A stretch of 64,000 nucleotides of DNA from an uncultured Alphaproteobacteria bacterium (GCA_902596605.1 CACJUU010000006.1:1-64000), one strand, 5' to 3'; numbered from the stretch's first letter, positions 19,223 to 28,636 are shown. A program made the numbers and translations. The notes: generated from the sequence alone by a model not told the origin.

Positions 19223-21055
19223 ATGTCTTCACAACTTATTTTTTCCGTAAAAGATGCCCTCGTTCGATATAAAGAGACACCCGTATTCGAAGATCTTACG
19301 TTGAATATCCATCAAGGTAGCCGCATTGCTCTTGTAGGAAAAAATGGAGCGGGTAAATCAACAATTATGAATATCATAACAGGTGTCAAGTCACTCGATG
19401 AAGGAGAACGTTGGGAAAATCCTGGAACAACAATAGGATATTTAGTCCAAGACTTTCAACCAGATGAAAAGGAAACGGTGTTCGATTTTATCTTTAATAA
19501 TATTAAAGGTGAAGATCGTGAACTCTATCAATATAAAGTGGATATTGCAGCGGAAGCACTCGATTTGGATGTAAAAAAACCGATGACAATGCTGTCTGGA
19601 GGACAACTTCGAAGAGCGGGCTTGGCAAAAGCGTTTGTTGAAGAGCCCGATATTCTTTTGCTTGACGAGCCAACAAACCATTTGGATCTTGAAGCAATTA
19701 GTTGGCTAGAGGGTTATCTGAACAATTATCAGGGAGCAATACTCTGCATTTCCCACGATAAACGCTTTTTAGAAAATATAACGAATAAGGTATTTTGGTT
19801 GGATAGAGGAAAACTCAAAGTCAGTCCCAAAGGGTTTAAGTTTTTTGATGAATGGTCAACAATGCTCTTGGAGCAAGAGGAGCGCGAACTTCAGAAAAGA
19901 AAACAAATAGTAGCGCAAGAAGTAGAATGGGCGTCCCGCGGTGTTAAGGCACGTGTAAAAAGAAACGTACGACGTCTCAGCCAGGTACGTGAAATGAGAG
20001 ATAAGTTAAAGGCCGACGAGTCAGCGTATCGTCGTGCAACAAAAAAGATAAGTTATGAACCAATCAAAGATCTCGATAATCATACGAAAGTCATTTGTGA
20101 ATTTTATAATGTTCATAAATCATTTCAGAATGATGATGAAACAACTAATATCCTCAATGGTTTTAATATCCGTATTAAGAGAGGGGATCGCATTGGGATC
20201 ATTGGTAAAAATGGATCAGGGAAATCAACCTTTTTAAAGCTCATTCTTAAAGAATTAGAAGCCGATCGTGGAAGCGTGAAAGTCCAAAAGACAATTGAGT
20301 TTTCGTACTTTGACCAGAACAGAAGTGACCTTAGACCGAATGATCGATTAAAAGATGTTATGGCGCCCAATGGAGGCGACTATATTGATGTTCGAGGAAA
20401 GACACGGCATATCTACGGATACTTGAAAGACTTCATGTTTGATCCAAGTGTCGTGCTGGATAAAGTGGGGACACTGTCGGGTGGTCAAAAAAACCGATTA
20501 AAGCTCGCTAAAATTCTAGCGGACCCCAAGTCGTGCCTTATTCTTGACGAACCCACAAATGATCTCGATATGGAAACGCTGGATATGCTTGAAGAGATAC
20601 TCATTAATTATGAAGGTACGTTATTACTGGTCTCACACGACCGCGACTTTTTAGATCAGACGGTAACTAAAGTGTTAGCGTTTGAAGGAGATGGAAGGAT
20701 TGAAGAGTGTATCGGAGGGTATTCTGATTATCTTAATCAAAAGAGGGTTCCATCGAAAAACAAAGATAAGAAAGAACAAGATGTTAATCAGGTAAAAAAA
20801 TTAGAAACGAAAAAAGATTCCTCTGAAACCAAGAAACTAACCTACAAGCTTGAATATGAATTGAAAAATCTCCCTAAACAAATTGAAGATAAAGAAGCCG
20901 AGATTAATACACTCACAGAAAAGTTATCTGATGGAGATTTCTATAAGAGTGATCCTGATGGCTTTGTCGAGATGACCAAAGAGCTGAAGTTGGCAAAAGA
21001 TCAGTTAGAACAATACGAGGAGCGTTGGCTTGAATTGGAAGAACTAAGTCAATAA
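19223..21055 (+). CDS. uup: ABC-F family ATPase, Uup type
   Basis: ABC-F proteins have two fused ATPase domains without membrane parts and act on ribosomes. Domain 1 has Walker A GKNGAGKST and the signature MLSGGQLRRAGLAKAF; domain 2 has GKNGSGKST and TLSGGQKNRLKLAKIL. Both Walker B motifs end in DEPTN. The C-terminal 90 residues are a lysine- and glutamate-rich coiled coil, which favours Uup over other ABC-F groups. An in-frame Met inside the tRNA is not a start; the ATG at 19223 gives 610 residues. Confidence 0.9.
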   Translation: MSSQLIFSVKDALVRYKETPVFEDLTLNIHQGSRIALVGKNGAGKSTIMNIITGVKSLDEGERWENPGTTIGYLVQDFQPDEKETVFDFIFNNIKGEDRELYQYKVDIAAEALDLDVKKPMTMLSGGQLRRAGLAKAFVEEPDILLLDEPTNHLDLEAISWLEGYLNNYQGAILCISHDKRFLENITNKVFWLDRGKLKVSPKGFKFFDEWSTMLLEQEERELQKRKQIVAQEVEWASRGVKARVKRNVRRLSQVREMRDKLKADESAYRRATKKISYEPIKDLDNHTKVICEFYNVHKSFQNDDETTNILNGFNIRIKRGDRIGIIGKNGSGKSTFLKLILKELEADRGSVKVQKTIEFSYFDQNRSDLRPNDRLKDVMAPNGGDYIDVRGKTRHIYGYLKDFMFDPSVVLDKVGTLSGGQKNRLKLAKILADPKSCLILDEPTNDLDMETLDMLEEILINYEGTLLLVSHDRDFLDQTVTKVLAFEGDGRIEECIGGYSDYLNQKRVPSKNKDKKEQDVNQVKKLETKKDSSETKKLTYKLEYELKNLPKQIEDKEAEINTLTEKLSDGDFYKSDPDGFVEMTKELKLAKDQLEQYEERWLELEELSQ

Positions 21056-21076
21056 CGGATAAATGTTACTTAAAGA

Positions 21077-21343
21077 CTAAACAAAATCGGTAACAATAAA
21101 ATCATCAGCATCGATCAGGCCCACATCCGTATCATCTAGGAGAAATAAAATCTTATTGCTACTTGTATCTTTGATTTCAACATCACCAGAAAAGGATCCA
21201 CTTGAGACTTGAGTGATCGTTAGGTCAGAAAAAGTCTTATCTTCCAAGCCTATCTTGTCCGTGCCGTTAGAAAAGTCAGTTATTATGTCTGCAACATTTA
21301 TGTCTGTGCTCGCATCCGAAACGCTGCAAACAAAAATATCCGC
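21077..21343 (-). pseudogene. C-terminal remnant of an RTX/hemolysin-type secreted protein
   Basis: About 88 codons read ADIFVCS, then DIITDFSNGTDKIGLEDK, TFSDLTI, VEIKD and end with DADDFIVTDF. This is the pattern of the C-terminal beta-roll cap and secretion-signal region of RTX adhesins and serralysin-like proteins, whose extreme C-terminus (DF plus hydrophobics) targets them to type I secretion. Everything upstream of 21343 is lost. The frame stays open by chance into the facing HlyD fragment. It can no longer make a functional product. Confidence 0.7.
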
Positions 21344-21800
21344 TCTCGAGATCCGATCACCAATTGAGGGCAAAGTTAACACAGTTTTTTTTAACAATAA
21401 GGGTGCCGTAATTAGAGAGGGAGACATTTTAGCAGAAATTGTACCAACAGATAGTGGACTACAGATTGAAGCCTTTATTGATCCCAAAGATATTGGTTTT
21501 ATTGAGCCCGGGCAAAAAGTTAAAATAAGCCTTACGGCCTATGACGCTAGTAAATATGGGTATCTTTCCGGAGAGCTTTTGCAGATTGCTCCAGATACTA
21601 TTTTTCGAGAAGAAAGCAATAGTTCTCAATATAGTGTTATTGTTTCTATTCAAAGTAAAATATTGGACAACGAAAATTCGGAAGCTGATATATCGCCTGG
21701 TATGATTGCGCAAGTTGATATTATTAGGGGCAGGCGAAGTATCCTTGAATATTTTTGGCAACCTGTTGCTAAAATCAAAGAGACAGCTTTTAAAGAGTAA
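21344..21800 (+). pseudogene. C-terminal remnant of an HlyD-family type I secretion membrane-fusion protein
   Basis: From about 21345 the reading frame gives IRSPIEGKVNTVFFNNKG, GDILAEIVPTD, the FIDPKDIGFIEPGQKVKI strand region and GMIAQVDIIRGRRSILEYF. This is the lipoyl/beta-barrel and C-terminal part of HlyD-type adaptor proteins. The N-terminal membrane anchor and coiled coil are absent. The homology begins at the point where the opposite-strand RTX remnant stops, so one deletion seems to have removed both 5' halves and whatever lay between. An upstream in-frame Met at 21213 belongs to the antisense of the RTX piece. Confidence 0.75.
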
Positions 21801-21808
21801 TATAAGAA

Positions 21809-22735
21809 TTATAAGGTCAACAATAGTGTAATTGTAACTGTTATGCTGGAAACTATTGTAGTAATAGTTATTGCTGCGGCACTTTCACTCTCAAATGTTT
21901 TGTAATAATTTGCTAAAACGAAAACATTAGCGGCAACCGGTAAGCTTGCGCAAACAATTGCTGTTTTTACCCAAATAGGATCGATACCACTTTGAAATTG
22001 GAAAATAATAAATATCAATATCGGATGCACTACAAGTTTTATTAAAGTTATAAGAAACAAAACGCTCTTTTGATTTTTGATAGACGTGATATTTAGTGAG
22101 ACGCCAAGCGCAATTAAAGCAACAGCAGTGGCTGATGCAGCAACAATCGAAAGTGTTCTATCAATTGCCGTTATTATTTTGATATCTGCAATTGAAAATA
22201 TAAAGGCAACAAAAACGGACATCATAAGGGGATTGTAAACGAAGCGCTTAATTACTTCTTTCCCCAGCTCTTTCAGGCTGGTTTTTCTATTCTCTGTTAA
22301 TTTATAAAATATCAGAGTGCTTAATAAAACAAAAGTATCGGCCAAAAGGATCAAAGCTAATGGGATAGCCGCCTCCGTGCCAAACGCTAAAATGCATAAG
22401 GGAACTCCTATATAGCCATAATTAGGATAAGCGGCATTTAGACCAAATATTGCCTTCTCCATTGTTTTGAGTTTTATCATAAGCCCAAAAAGATAAGTTA
22501 GACCAAAGATCGATACTGTTACGATCTCGTAACTGAAAATGAAATTTAAGTTCAAGCTTTTACTGGCATCGCCTGAAAGGATACTTGTGAACATAAGTGG
22601 GGGTAGCAAAATATAAAAAGCAAACTTTGACAAAACAGTGCCATCCCGTTCTGACATGAACTGAATTTTTTTCAATAAATAGCCGATACCAATTAAAGAA
22701 AACATTGGAATAGTTAAATTTAAGACATCAGTCAT
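21809..22735 (-). CDS. AEC (auxin efflux carrier) family transporter
   Basis: A 308-residue inner-membrane protein with about ten hydrophobic segments in two halves, as in the AEC/BART family. N-terminal IPMFSLIGIGYLLKKIQF, and FGLNAAYPNYGYIGVPL in the first repeat with the family's N..f.G.P motif, support the call. Substrates of this family are mostly carboxylates or unknown. Its ATG overlaps the previous gene's stop (TAATG), so it is the last gene of a seven-gene operon. Confidence 0.85.
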   Translation of the reverse strand: MTDVLNLTIPMFSLIGIGYLLKKIQFMSERDGTVLSKFAFYILLPPLMFTSILSGDASKSLNLNFIFSYEIVTVSIFGLTYLFGLMIKLKTMEKAIFGLNAAYPNYGYIGVPLCILAFGTEAAIPLALILLADTFVLLSTLIFYKLTENRKTSLKELGKEVIKRFVYNPLMMSVFVAFIFSIADIKIITAIDRTLSIVAASATAVALIALGVSLNITSIKNQKSVLFLITLIKLVVHPILIFIIFQFQSGIDPIWVKTAIVCASLPVAANVFVLANYYKTFESESAAAITITTIVSSITVTITLLLTL

Positions 22736-23001
22736 TAATCACTCGATCTGAAGAGAACTGTAAGTTTTTGCATTATCAAAATAGCCAAAAGGAATAACAC
22801 CACAATGAATAAAATAGTCTTTAGTATTTCAAAATAAAATACTTGTACACAGTTAAAGATAGAAACGGAAAAGCGATTGACGCTGATGCACCTATTTATC
22901 AGTTCGTAGAACTCTACCAAATATAATATCAAAAAAAGGCAACTTAAAATAAAACTGATAAAGGCAATGAAATAGGTTAAATAACTCACATACTTAGACA
23001 T
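22735..23001 (-). CDS. Small membrane protein, two predicted helices
   Basis: Not recognised. The 88-residue protein has two hydrophobic segments (about residues 5-30 and 58-80) separated by a short loop with one cysteine on each side (CISVNRF and NCVQ). It is squeezed between the BLUF gene (3 bases upstream) and the AEC transporter (one-base overlap), so it is very likely translated. It could be a partner of either neighbour; that is inference from position only. Confidence 0.6.
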   Translation of the reverse strand: MSKYVSYLTYFIAFISFILSCLFLILYLVEFYELINRCISVNRFSVSIFNCVQVFYFEILKTILFIVVLFLLAILIMQKLTVLFRSSD

Positions 23002-23004
23002 TGT

Positions 23005-23415
23005 CTAAAAATTAAAAATTGTCGCTTCTTTAGAAAGTTTAACAAAAACTTCTTCGACCTCAGCTTTAGATAGGCTTTTAACAATTCCGTTTGAAACCTC
23101 CTCTCGGCTCCACATCCATGTTTTAACAGGGTCATCTTTCATAGCCCATGCAGGAAATAAACGCTTTTCACAAAACTGATCGAGGAGGTGATAGACATTA
23201 ATGTGACGGTCATCCTTCTGTATCGCCTCATAGGTATTTTTTACCTGCTGTTCTGGTCCTTCAAGGAGCTGCAGAAAAATATCCGAGCGACAGATTAAAG
23301 CTCCAGTGATGTCGTGTTTTCTATTGTTTGCTCTAGAAGCAATTAGTATTGCCGATAAAATTTCCAAACTATATCCAAAGGGTTGTGAGCAATAAACGAG
23401 CTGCATTAGTTTCAT
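23005..23415 (-). CDS. BLUF-domain blue-light sensor
   Basis: BLUF domains bind FAD and respond to blue light through a Tyr-Gln-flavin hydrogen-bond switch. All key positions are visible: Tyr8 in QLVYCS, Asn31 in RANNRKHDITGAL, Gln49 in IFLQLLEG, and the Trp90/Met92 pair in FPAWAMKDD. They keep the spacing seen in AppA, offset by one residue. At 136 residues it is a single-domain BLUF without an output domain, so it must act through a partner. It overlaps the upstream ydcF-like gene by one base. Confidence 0.92.
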   Translation of the reverse strand: MKLMQLVYCSQPFGYSLEILSAILIASRANNRKHDITGALICRSDIFLQLLEGPEQQVKNTYEAIQKDDRHINVYHLLDQFCEKRLFPAWAMKDDPVKTWMWSREEVSNGIVKSLSKAEVEEVFVKLSKEATIFNF

Positions 23416-24188
23416 TAGAGTTTCCTTGTCAACTTATAAACCCAGTATCCTACAGTTTCATGTACATAGATACGCCAAAGATCAATACTACCTTGCATGC
23501 TTCCTGGACCCCAGTATATCGAGTTTGCCGTTCGGAAATCAACAGGTATCGGGTTGAAGTTCATCTCAGGGCATTTTTTCTTAAAGGTGGCGATAGCTCT
23601 TTTCATATGGCTAGCTGAAGTTACGATACCCCACTTTTTAATTTGAAGCTTGTCAATGATCTCCTTGCTGTAAACAGCATTTTCAAAAGTATTTCGTGAG
23701 CGATTTTCAAACAAAATATTAGTTGAATCTGTTTTTAAAGCTCTAATTAACTGCTCTATTATCTCTGCCTCTGATAGTCCTTCATGAAATATTTTTCCAG
23801 AAAAGCCTGTAAAAATGATAGTTCCCCCAGGTTTTTGTTTAAGAAATTCTAATCCCTTTAATATCCTTTCCGAACTCTCTCCTAACGTGTAATCATTTCT
23901 TTCTTTAGCCACTTTTCCGGAGCCCGCTCCACCACCCAATATAACTAAGCCTTCTAATTCGAGAAGAACTCTCTCATTATAGACATATGGATCTTCAATA
24001 GTTTTTAAAAGAAATTCAGGTAAGGGTTTGTATAACAATATGAACCAAAAAAGAATAAACCAAAACGTGCCATTAAATTTGGTTCGCTTCGCTCTGGCGA
24101 TGATAAAGATAAATAGAAGGAATGAAATTAGTAGAAGGTTTAGAGGGTCTAAAAAAAAACCAAATATTTTTGAAAAAATAAAAAACAA
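23415..24188 (-). CDS. YdcF/ElyC-like DUF218 membrane protein
   Basis: Two N-terminal membrane helices (about residues 1-25 and 32-50) precede a DUF218 domain. The domain shows LVILGGGAGSG, the conserved NRSRNTFENAVYSKEII helix and IVTSASHMKRAIATFKK. ElyC, a member of this family, affects envelope polysaccharide metabolism; the substrate here is unknown. It starts 4 bases after the serine hydrolase gene and overlaps the BLUF gene by one base. Confidence 0.85.
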   Translation of the reverse strand: MFFIFSKIFGFFLDPLNLLLISFLLFIFIIARAKRTKFNGTFWFILFWFILLYKPLPEFLLKTIEDPYVYNERVLLELEGLVILGGGAGSGKVAKERNDYTLGESSERILKGLEFLKQKPGGTIIFTGFSGKIFHEGLSEAEIIEQLIRALKTDSTNILFENRSRNTFENAVYSKEIIDKLQIKKWGIVTSASHMKRAIATFKKKCPEMNFNPIPVDFRTANSIYWGPGSMQGSIDLWRIYVHETVGYWVYKLTRKL

Positions 24189-24192
24189 GCAA

Positions 24193-25341
24193 TCAGCTCT
24201 TTGTAAAATATTTATAGGAAAGTTCTTCGAAAGCCTGAAAAGCTTTGAGAAGAGGAGGAGTGTAGCAGGGCAGTACTTGTGTTAGAAAAACGCCAGCCAA
24301 ATCATTTCTTTGATCCACCCAAAAGTATGTATTTAATAAACCAACCCAGCTTCCACTATTTGCCGAGCGCCCGGTTACTAGTTTTTGATTGTTTAAAAGA
24401 AGACCATAGCCCCAAGTCTTTTTTATGTTTGAATAAATGTCATAATCATTAACGAGGCTCTGATTATAACTTTTTAGAGATGAAACTCCCAAGTTTCCTA
24501 TCTGATTTTTAAACATTTCCGCGACGATAGAGCTTTTTACATTGGACTTCATACTTTTCAAGAGAAATTGAAGAAACTTTAAATAGTCAATCAAGGAGGA
24601 TGTTATTCCTCCTCCTCCATAGTGGAACTGGTTTAAGCCAATGGTTATTTTGCTGCCAATGTCAGAATAAGTACCATCGGTATCTCTAAAATATACCGGT
24701 GCGAGTGTATCTTTACTTGATTGACTTGGATTAAATGAGGTTTTCTCTAAGTCTAATGGCTGGCACAGATACTTTTTAAGATTTTCATCCAAGCCAACTC
24801 CACTTATAGCTTCTATAGCTTTTCCAAGCCAGCCATAGGAGATGCCGTAGCCCCAACGGCTTCCAGGTGCGAATACTAATGGCGCCTGTAGAAAGGAATC
24901 GTCACCAATCTTCATCGGAGCAATTTCTTTTTTCGACAATAACTCTGAAATGATTGGATCATGATGCTCATACGCATGACCGGATGTAAAGCTTAACAAA
25001 TGATGAAAAGAAATAGGCACGTCATTTTTTTGATATTTAATGACATTTCCTTCCTTATACGCAATTTCCAAATCATCAATTTCAGGGACATACTTTCCAA
25101 TGCTATCGTGTAGATCAATTCCGTTATCCTCAAGTACAGCCAAGGCAAGATATGCTGTCATGGGTTTTGTCATTGATGCCATTCGAAATAATTGATTCCT
25201 ATTTTGAGATAAATTTGGAAACTCCGGATTCCTGAAAAGACCCTCAAGAGAAATAGAATCACAACTTGTTATGCCATAGTCAACAAATGGTATATTCAAC
25301 TTCAGAAACGTTGAGTTTATCTCTTTCTCGAAGCTATCCAT
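24193..25341 (-). CDS. Beta-lactamase-fold serine hydrolase (class C / EstB type)
   Basis: The 382-residue protein has the SxxK catalytic tetrad at Ser56-Met-Thr-Lys59 (MASMTKPM), the LLSFTSGHAYEH region after it, and RWGYGISYGWLGKAIEAISG around the Tyr motif. Such proteins are usually esterases, not antibiotic-degrading enzymes. No signal peptide is seen, so a cytoplasmic location is likely. It overlaps the upstream CitE-like gene by 8 bases, which suggests a shared pathway, perhaps ester or thioester hydrolysis. Confidence 0.85.
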   Translation of the reverse strand: MDSFEKEINSTFLKLNIPFVDYGITSCDSISLEGLFRNPEFPNLSQNRNQLFRMASMTKPMTAYLALAVLEDNGIDLHDSIGKYVPEIDDLEIAYKEGNVIKYQKNDVPISFHHLLSFTSGHAYEHHDPIISELLSKKEIAPMKIGDDSFLQAPLVFAPGSRWGYGISYGWLGKAIEAISGVGLDENLKKYLCQPLDLEKTSFNPSQSSKDTLAPVYFRDTDGTYSDIGSKITIGLNQFHYGGGGITSSLIDYLKFLQFLLKSMKSNVKSSIVAEMFKNQIGNLGVSSLKSYNQSLVNDYDIYSNIKKTWGYGLLLNNQKLVTGRSANSGSWVGLLNTYFWVDQRNDLAGVFLTQVLPCYTPPLLKAFQAFEELSYKYFTKS

Positions 25342-26197
25342 TAGATTGAGGGGATTTCAATTTATTTGAAATCTCAACAGTTCTCTGCATCTGTCTTAGG
25401 ACAGGCTTCTCGATCAACTTTCCATCGACCATTACAAGACCTGTATTTGCTTCTTCAAAAATGCTTAATATCCGTTCAGCTTTTTTTACTTCTTCATTAT
25501 TCGGAGAAAATATATCATTAATTATTGGAACCTGTTTTGGATTAATGGAACCTTTCCCCGTGAAGCCTAAGTTGCGTGCTTGCTCACAGTAGAGTTTAAG
25601 GCCATCACTATCGCTGAGATCTAGATAGGGTCCGTCTATCGCATCAAGACCTTCTTTTGCAGCGGCATGAACCACTCTTGAACGTGCGTACAATAAATCT
25701 TCCCAGGTCAATTTACATCGAAGCTCTGCTGCCATATCGATAAGTCCAAAAAATAGAGTTTTTATTCTTTTACTTGCAGCTGCAATTTTGAAGACATTTT
25801 CTAAACCTTTATTTGTCTCTATAATTGGGTGAAGGTCACAGTCTTTATTTGCTTCTGATAATAGATCGTCCACTATAATAATTTCTTCAGCATCCATCAC
25901 TTTGGGGAGCATTAAAGCTGGAGGCGGGTGTTCACTTTTCAAAACAGCCTGTAAGTCTTCTAATCCAAATTGTGTTCGAATACTATTAATTCTAAGAATA
26001 CGCTCAACGTTTTCAAACCCACCATCAACCTTGAAAAGATTTAAGGCATGAGTCCTAGCCTCGGATTTATCATGAGGTGCGATACCATCCTCTAATTCTA
26101 CACAAACCATATCAACACCGCACGCCAGAGCTTTCGGAAACATGTCAGGTTTTAATCCAGGCGTAAAAATAAAACTTCGTCTCGCTCTGATAGTCAA
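25334..26197 (-). CDS. HpcH/HpaI aldolase, CitE-like CoA-ester lyase
   Basis: This family cleaves or forms beta-hydroxy-acyl-CoA thioesters such as malyl-CoA or citramalyl-CoA. The N-terminal RSFIFTPGLKPDMFPKAL, VCVELEDGIAPHDK (metal-binding Glu) and the later GKGSINPKQVPIIN are CitE family signatures. Length 287 is normal. It lacks partner citrate-lyase subunits nearby, so a malyl- or citramalyl-CoA type lyase is more likely. Its neighbours in the operon are an NTF2-like protein and a serine hydrolase. Confidence 0.85.
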   Translation of the reverse strand: MTIRARRSFIFTPGLKPDMFPKALACGVDMVCVELEDGIAPHDKSEARTHALNLFKVDGGFENVERILRINSIRTQFGLEDLQAVLKSEHPPPALMLPKVMDAEEIIIVDDLLSEANKDCDLHPIIETNKGLENVFKIAAASKRIKTLFFGLIDMAAELRCKLTWEDLLYARSRVVHAAAKEGLDAIDGPYLDLSDSDGLKLYCEQARNLGFTGKGSINPKQVPIINDIFSPNNEEVKKAERILSIFEEANTGLVMVDGKLIEKPVLRQMQRTVEISNKLKSPQSNG

Positions 26198-26199
26198 AA

Positions 26200-26679
26200 T
26201 TATTCTCCTTTTTTATATAGCTTCTTTAGTTCTGAGTCTGAGTCTAAAGCTCTATCGGACCATTTTTCGAAGACGCGTTTTATTTTTCCAGCTGGGAGAT
26301 TTAATTGAGCCATGGGTATCCCACCATTTACTATCTCCCCATAATATTCAATTAGATCGCCATCAAATTGGAAATAGGCCATGCCGGGTACAGCTACTTT
26401 TAGGTTTTCAGAACCGGTAAGTGTCGAGGTAAAAGAGAATCGATATCTAGCGTATCCTTTACTATCATTGCTTAAAAGATCATACATTTCCCAAGAAAAG
26501 TTTTTAGCATCTCTATGAAAATGGGTTGGAAGCATCATAGCAATATTTCTTCTTCCCTTAAATTCACCATAAATATAATCGTCATAGACTCCATCTACAG
26601 TAAATAGAGAGGCTAGTTTTTCTCCATCGTTATTTTCAACGGCAGTTGTAAAAGTTTTTACAATTTCACTAAATTCCAA
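26200..26679 (-). CDS. NTF2-like (SnoaL-type) protein
   Basis: A 159-residue protein with a SnoaL/NTF2 cone fold. An N-terminal helix pair (FSEIVKTFTTAVENNDGEKL) leads to SLFTVDGVYDDYIYGEFKG and then strands ending in a polar C-terminus. The TTG at 26679 is chosen because GGAGG lies about eight bases ahead; a longer version from TTG at 26709 is possible. First gene of the leftward seven-gene operon. Function is unknown, but such proteins often act as small isomerases or hydrolases. Confidence 0.7.
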   Translation of the reverse strand: MEFSEIVKTFTTAVENNDGEKLASLFTVDGVYDDYIYGEFKGRRNIAMMLPTHFHRDAKNFSWEMYDLLSNDSKGYARYRFSFTSTLTGSENLKVAVPGMAYFQFDGDLIEYYGEIVNGGIPMAQLNLPAGKIKRVFEKWSDRALDSDSELKKLYKKGE

Positions 26680-26798
26680 ATTTTGGACCTCCACCACAAA
26701 TCTTAACAACGGAAGTCAAATACTTATAGAGAAAAATTATATTTATGTTGTATGATTACTAAAGTTCTAATTTTGAATTATTAAAGAAGGGGGCAATA

Positions 26799-27590
26799 AT
26801 GCGATTTGAGACAATTACTTTCGAGACTAAAGATAGAGTCGGAACACTTACGATGAATAGGCCTGACGAAGCGAATGCATTGAACGCTCAGATGGCTAAG
26901 GAATTATTTGAGATATCGGTTTTGTGCTCAAGAGACAAAAACTTGGGTGCTCTGATTGTTACAGCAAATGGTAAAATGTTCAACGCTGGGGGCGACCTAA
27001 AGGAATTTGATAATCCTCCAGGAGGTAGACAGGATGAACATCTTAGTCGTGTGGCTTCCGATCTTCATAATGCAATCATACGTTTTCAATATATGGATGC
27101 ACCAGTAATCATGGCTATTAATGGAACTGCTGCAGGTGGGGGCTTTTCTCTCGCTCTGTCAGGAGACTATATTTTGGCATCGGATAAAGCAAAATTCGTC
27201 TCAGCGTATACCGCTTCAGGGTTAACTCCTGACGGCTCGTCAACGTATTTTTTGGCTAAACATGTCGGATTGCTAAGAGCCAAAGAACTCTTTCTAACCA
27301 ATAGAATGTTGTCTGCAGATGAAGCCAAGCAATGGGGCTTTGTAACCGAGGTAGTGGCTCACGATAACTTAAGCACAAAGGCAAACGAGATAGCAGTTCA
27401 GCTTGCATCCGGACCGACCAAGGCCTATGGAGGAGTGAAGAAAATGCTTTTATCATCCTTTTCATCTCCGATAGAGTCACAACTTGACAACGAGACGCGA
27501 CATATTGTTGGCACAATGGACACTCACGATGGTCCCCATGGGCTAAATGCGTTTCTTAACAAAGAAAGGCCCAGATTTACAGGTAGTTAG
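26799..27590 (+). CDS. Enoyl-CoA hydratase/isomerase family protein
   Basis: The crotonase fold is shown by TLTMNRPDEANALNAQM near the start, NAGGDLKEFD for the first oxyanion-hole strand, and the GTAAGGGFSLALSGDY helix. The 263-residue length fits enoyl-CoA hydratases and isomerases. It lies divergent from the CitE-like operon across a 119-base gap, so both may serve acyl-CoA degradation. Its exact substrate is not readable. Confidence 0.9.
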   Translation: MRFETITFETKDRVGTLTMNRPDEANALNAQMAKELFEISVLCSRDKNLGALIVTANGKMFNAGGDLKEFDNPPGGRQDEHLSRVASDLHNAIIRFQYMDAPVIMAINGTAAGGGFSLALSGDYILASDKAKFVSAYTASGLTPDGSSTYFLAKHVGLLRAKELFLTNRMLSADEAKQWGFVTEVVAHDNLSTKANEIAVQLASGPTKAYGGVKKMLLSSFSSPIESQLDNETRHIVGTMDTHDGPHGLNAFLNKERPRFTGS

Positions 27591-27594
27591 CTTT

Positions 27595-28497
27595 TTATCC
27601 GGTTAATTTTGTCTCGGCCCTCGTAACTAGATAAATACCGCCTATAACCAGTAGGCCTGCTAGAAATAATGCGCTTGATAGTTGTTCGGATAAAAGTAAC
27701 CACCCGAAAAATATACCCATAATTGGGGTTAGAAAAGAGAAGCTTGCTACGGTAGTTGCAGAATAGCGCTTGAAAAGCCAGACCCAGAATATAAAACCTA
27801 TCGAGGCAAATAAGACTTGGAATGAGAAACCGGTATAATGCAATAGGGTAAGATCTCTCACGAAGTCTCCATAGAACATAGAAAGAATAATCAGCATTGG
27901 TGCGGATACAAGGAAAGCATAAAACATTAACGTATCAGGTGACTCAGCACTTAACCTAGAATTTTTTGAATAAAACGCGAAGTAGGCCCAGCCAATGGAG
28001 CCCAATAGCGCGCAGAGATCGCCGATAATAGAAGCCCTTAATCCTCCCGATGCTGTTGAAGAACTTACAGAAATAATTACCCCGATAATGGCCGCAAAAA
28101 GTCCAATTGTTTTGCCCATGGATAACTTATCATTTTTTAGTAAAAAGTGGTTCATGAGCGCTAACCAAATCGGCATAGTATAGAACATGATCGTTACTCT
28201 AATAACAGATGTCAGATCCAGAGCAATGTAGAGGAACATAAATTCAGCCCCAAAAATCACACCGTAGAATAGGATAGCTGGTAGTAAGCTTTTCTCTACT
28301 TTAATCTTTTTGTTCGTTAAAAACAGCCAAAGCAATATGAGAAAAGCTGCAAATAAAGATCTTAAACCAGCACAAAAAACAGGCTGTAATCCATCATTAA
28401 CAACCTTCATTACAACTTGATTATACCCAGAGATTAAAGAGAAAAAACAAAGGCCAGATATGCCAAAAGTATCAAGATTTCGTGACTCAATTTTCAA
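27595..28497 (-). CDS. EamA (DMT) family transporter
   Basis: A 300-residue protein with ten hydrophobic segments in two EamA repeats. The first contains FCAGLRSLFAAFLILLW and the second ALLGSIGWAYFAFYSK, both typical of drug/metabolite transporters. It converges on the enoyl-CoA hydratase gene with a 4-base gap. Substrate unknown. Confidence 0.85.
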   Translation of the reverse strand: MKIESRNLDTFGISGLCFFSLISGYNQVVMKVVNDGLQPVFCAGLRSLFAAFLILLWLFLTNKKIKVEKSLLPAILFYGVIFGAEFMFLYIALDLTSVIRVTIMFYTMPIWLALMNHFLLKNDKLSMGKTIGLFAAIIGVIISVSSSTASGGLRASIIGDLCALLGSIGWAYFAFYSKNSRLSAESPDTLMFYAFLVSAPMLIILSMFYGDFVRDLTLLHYTGFSFQVLFASIGFIFWVWLFKRYSATTVASFSFLTPIMGIFFGWLLLSEQLSSALFLAGLLVIGGIYLVTRAETKLTG

Positions 28498-28636
28498 TGT
28501 ACTAAACTTAAACTAACTACCATTCGGTAACTATATAAAAGTTTTGACACATTACCTATAACAAAATATGTATTGTTTTGTGTTACTGCCGGATATTTGT
28601 TTAACACCAGTTTTATACAAAAATATAGGAAGCATT

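Noticed and set aside
21213-21343. N-terminal part of the plus-strand frame ahead of the HlyD piece
   Set aside because: It is the antisense of the RTX remnant and has no HlyD similarity.
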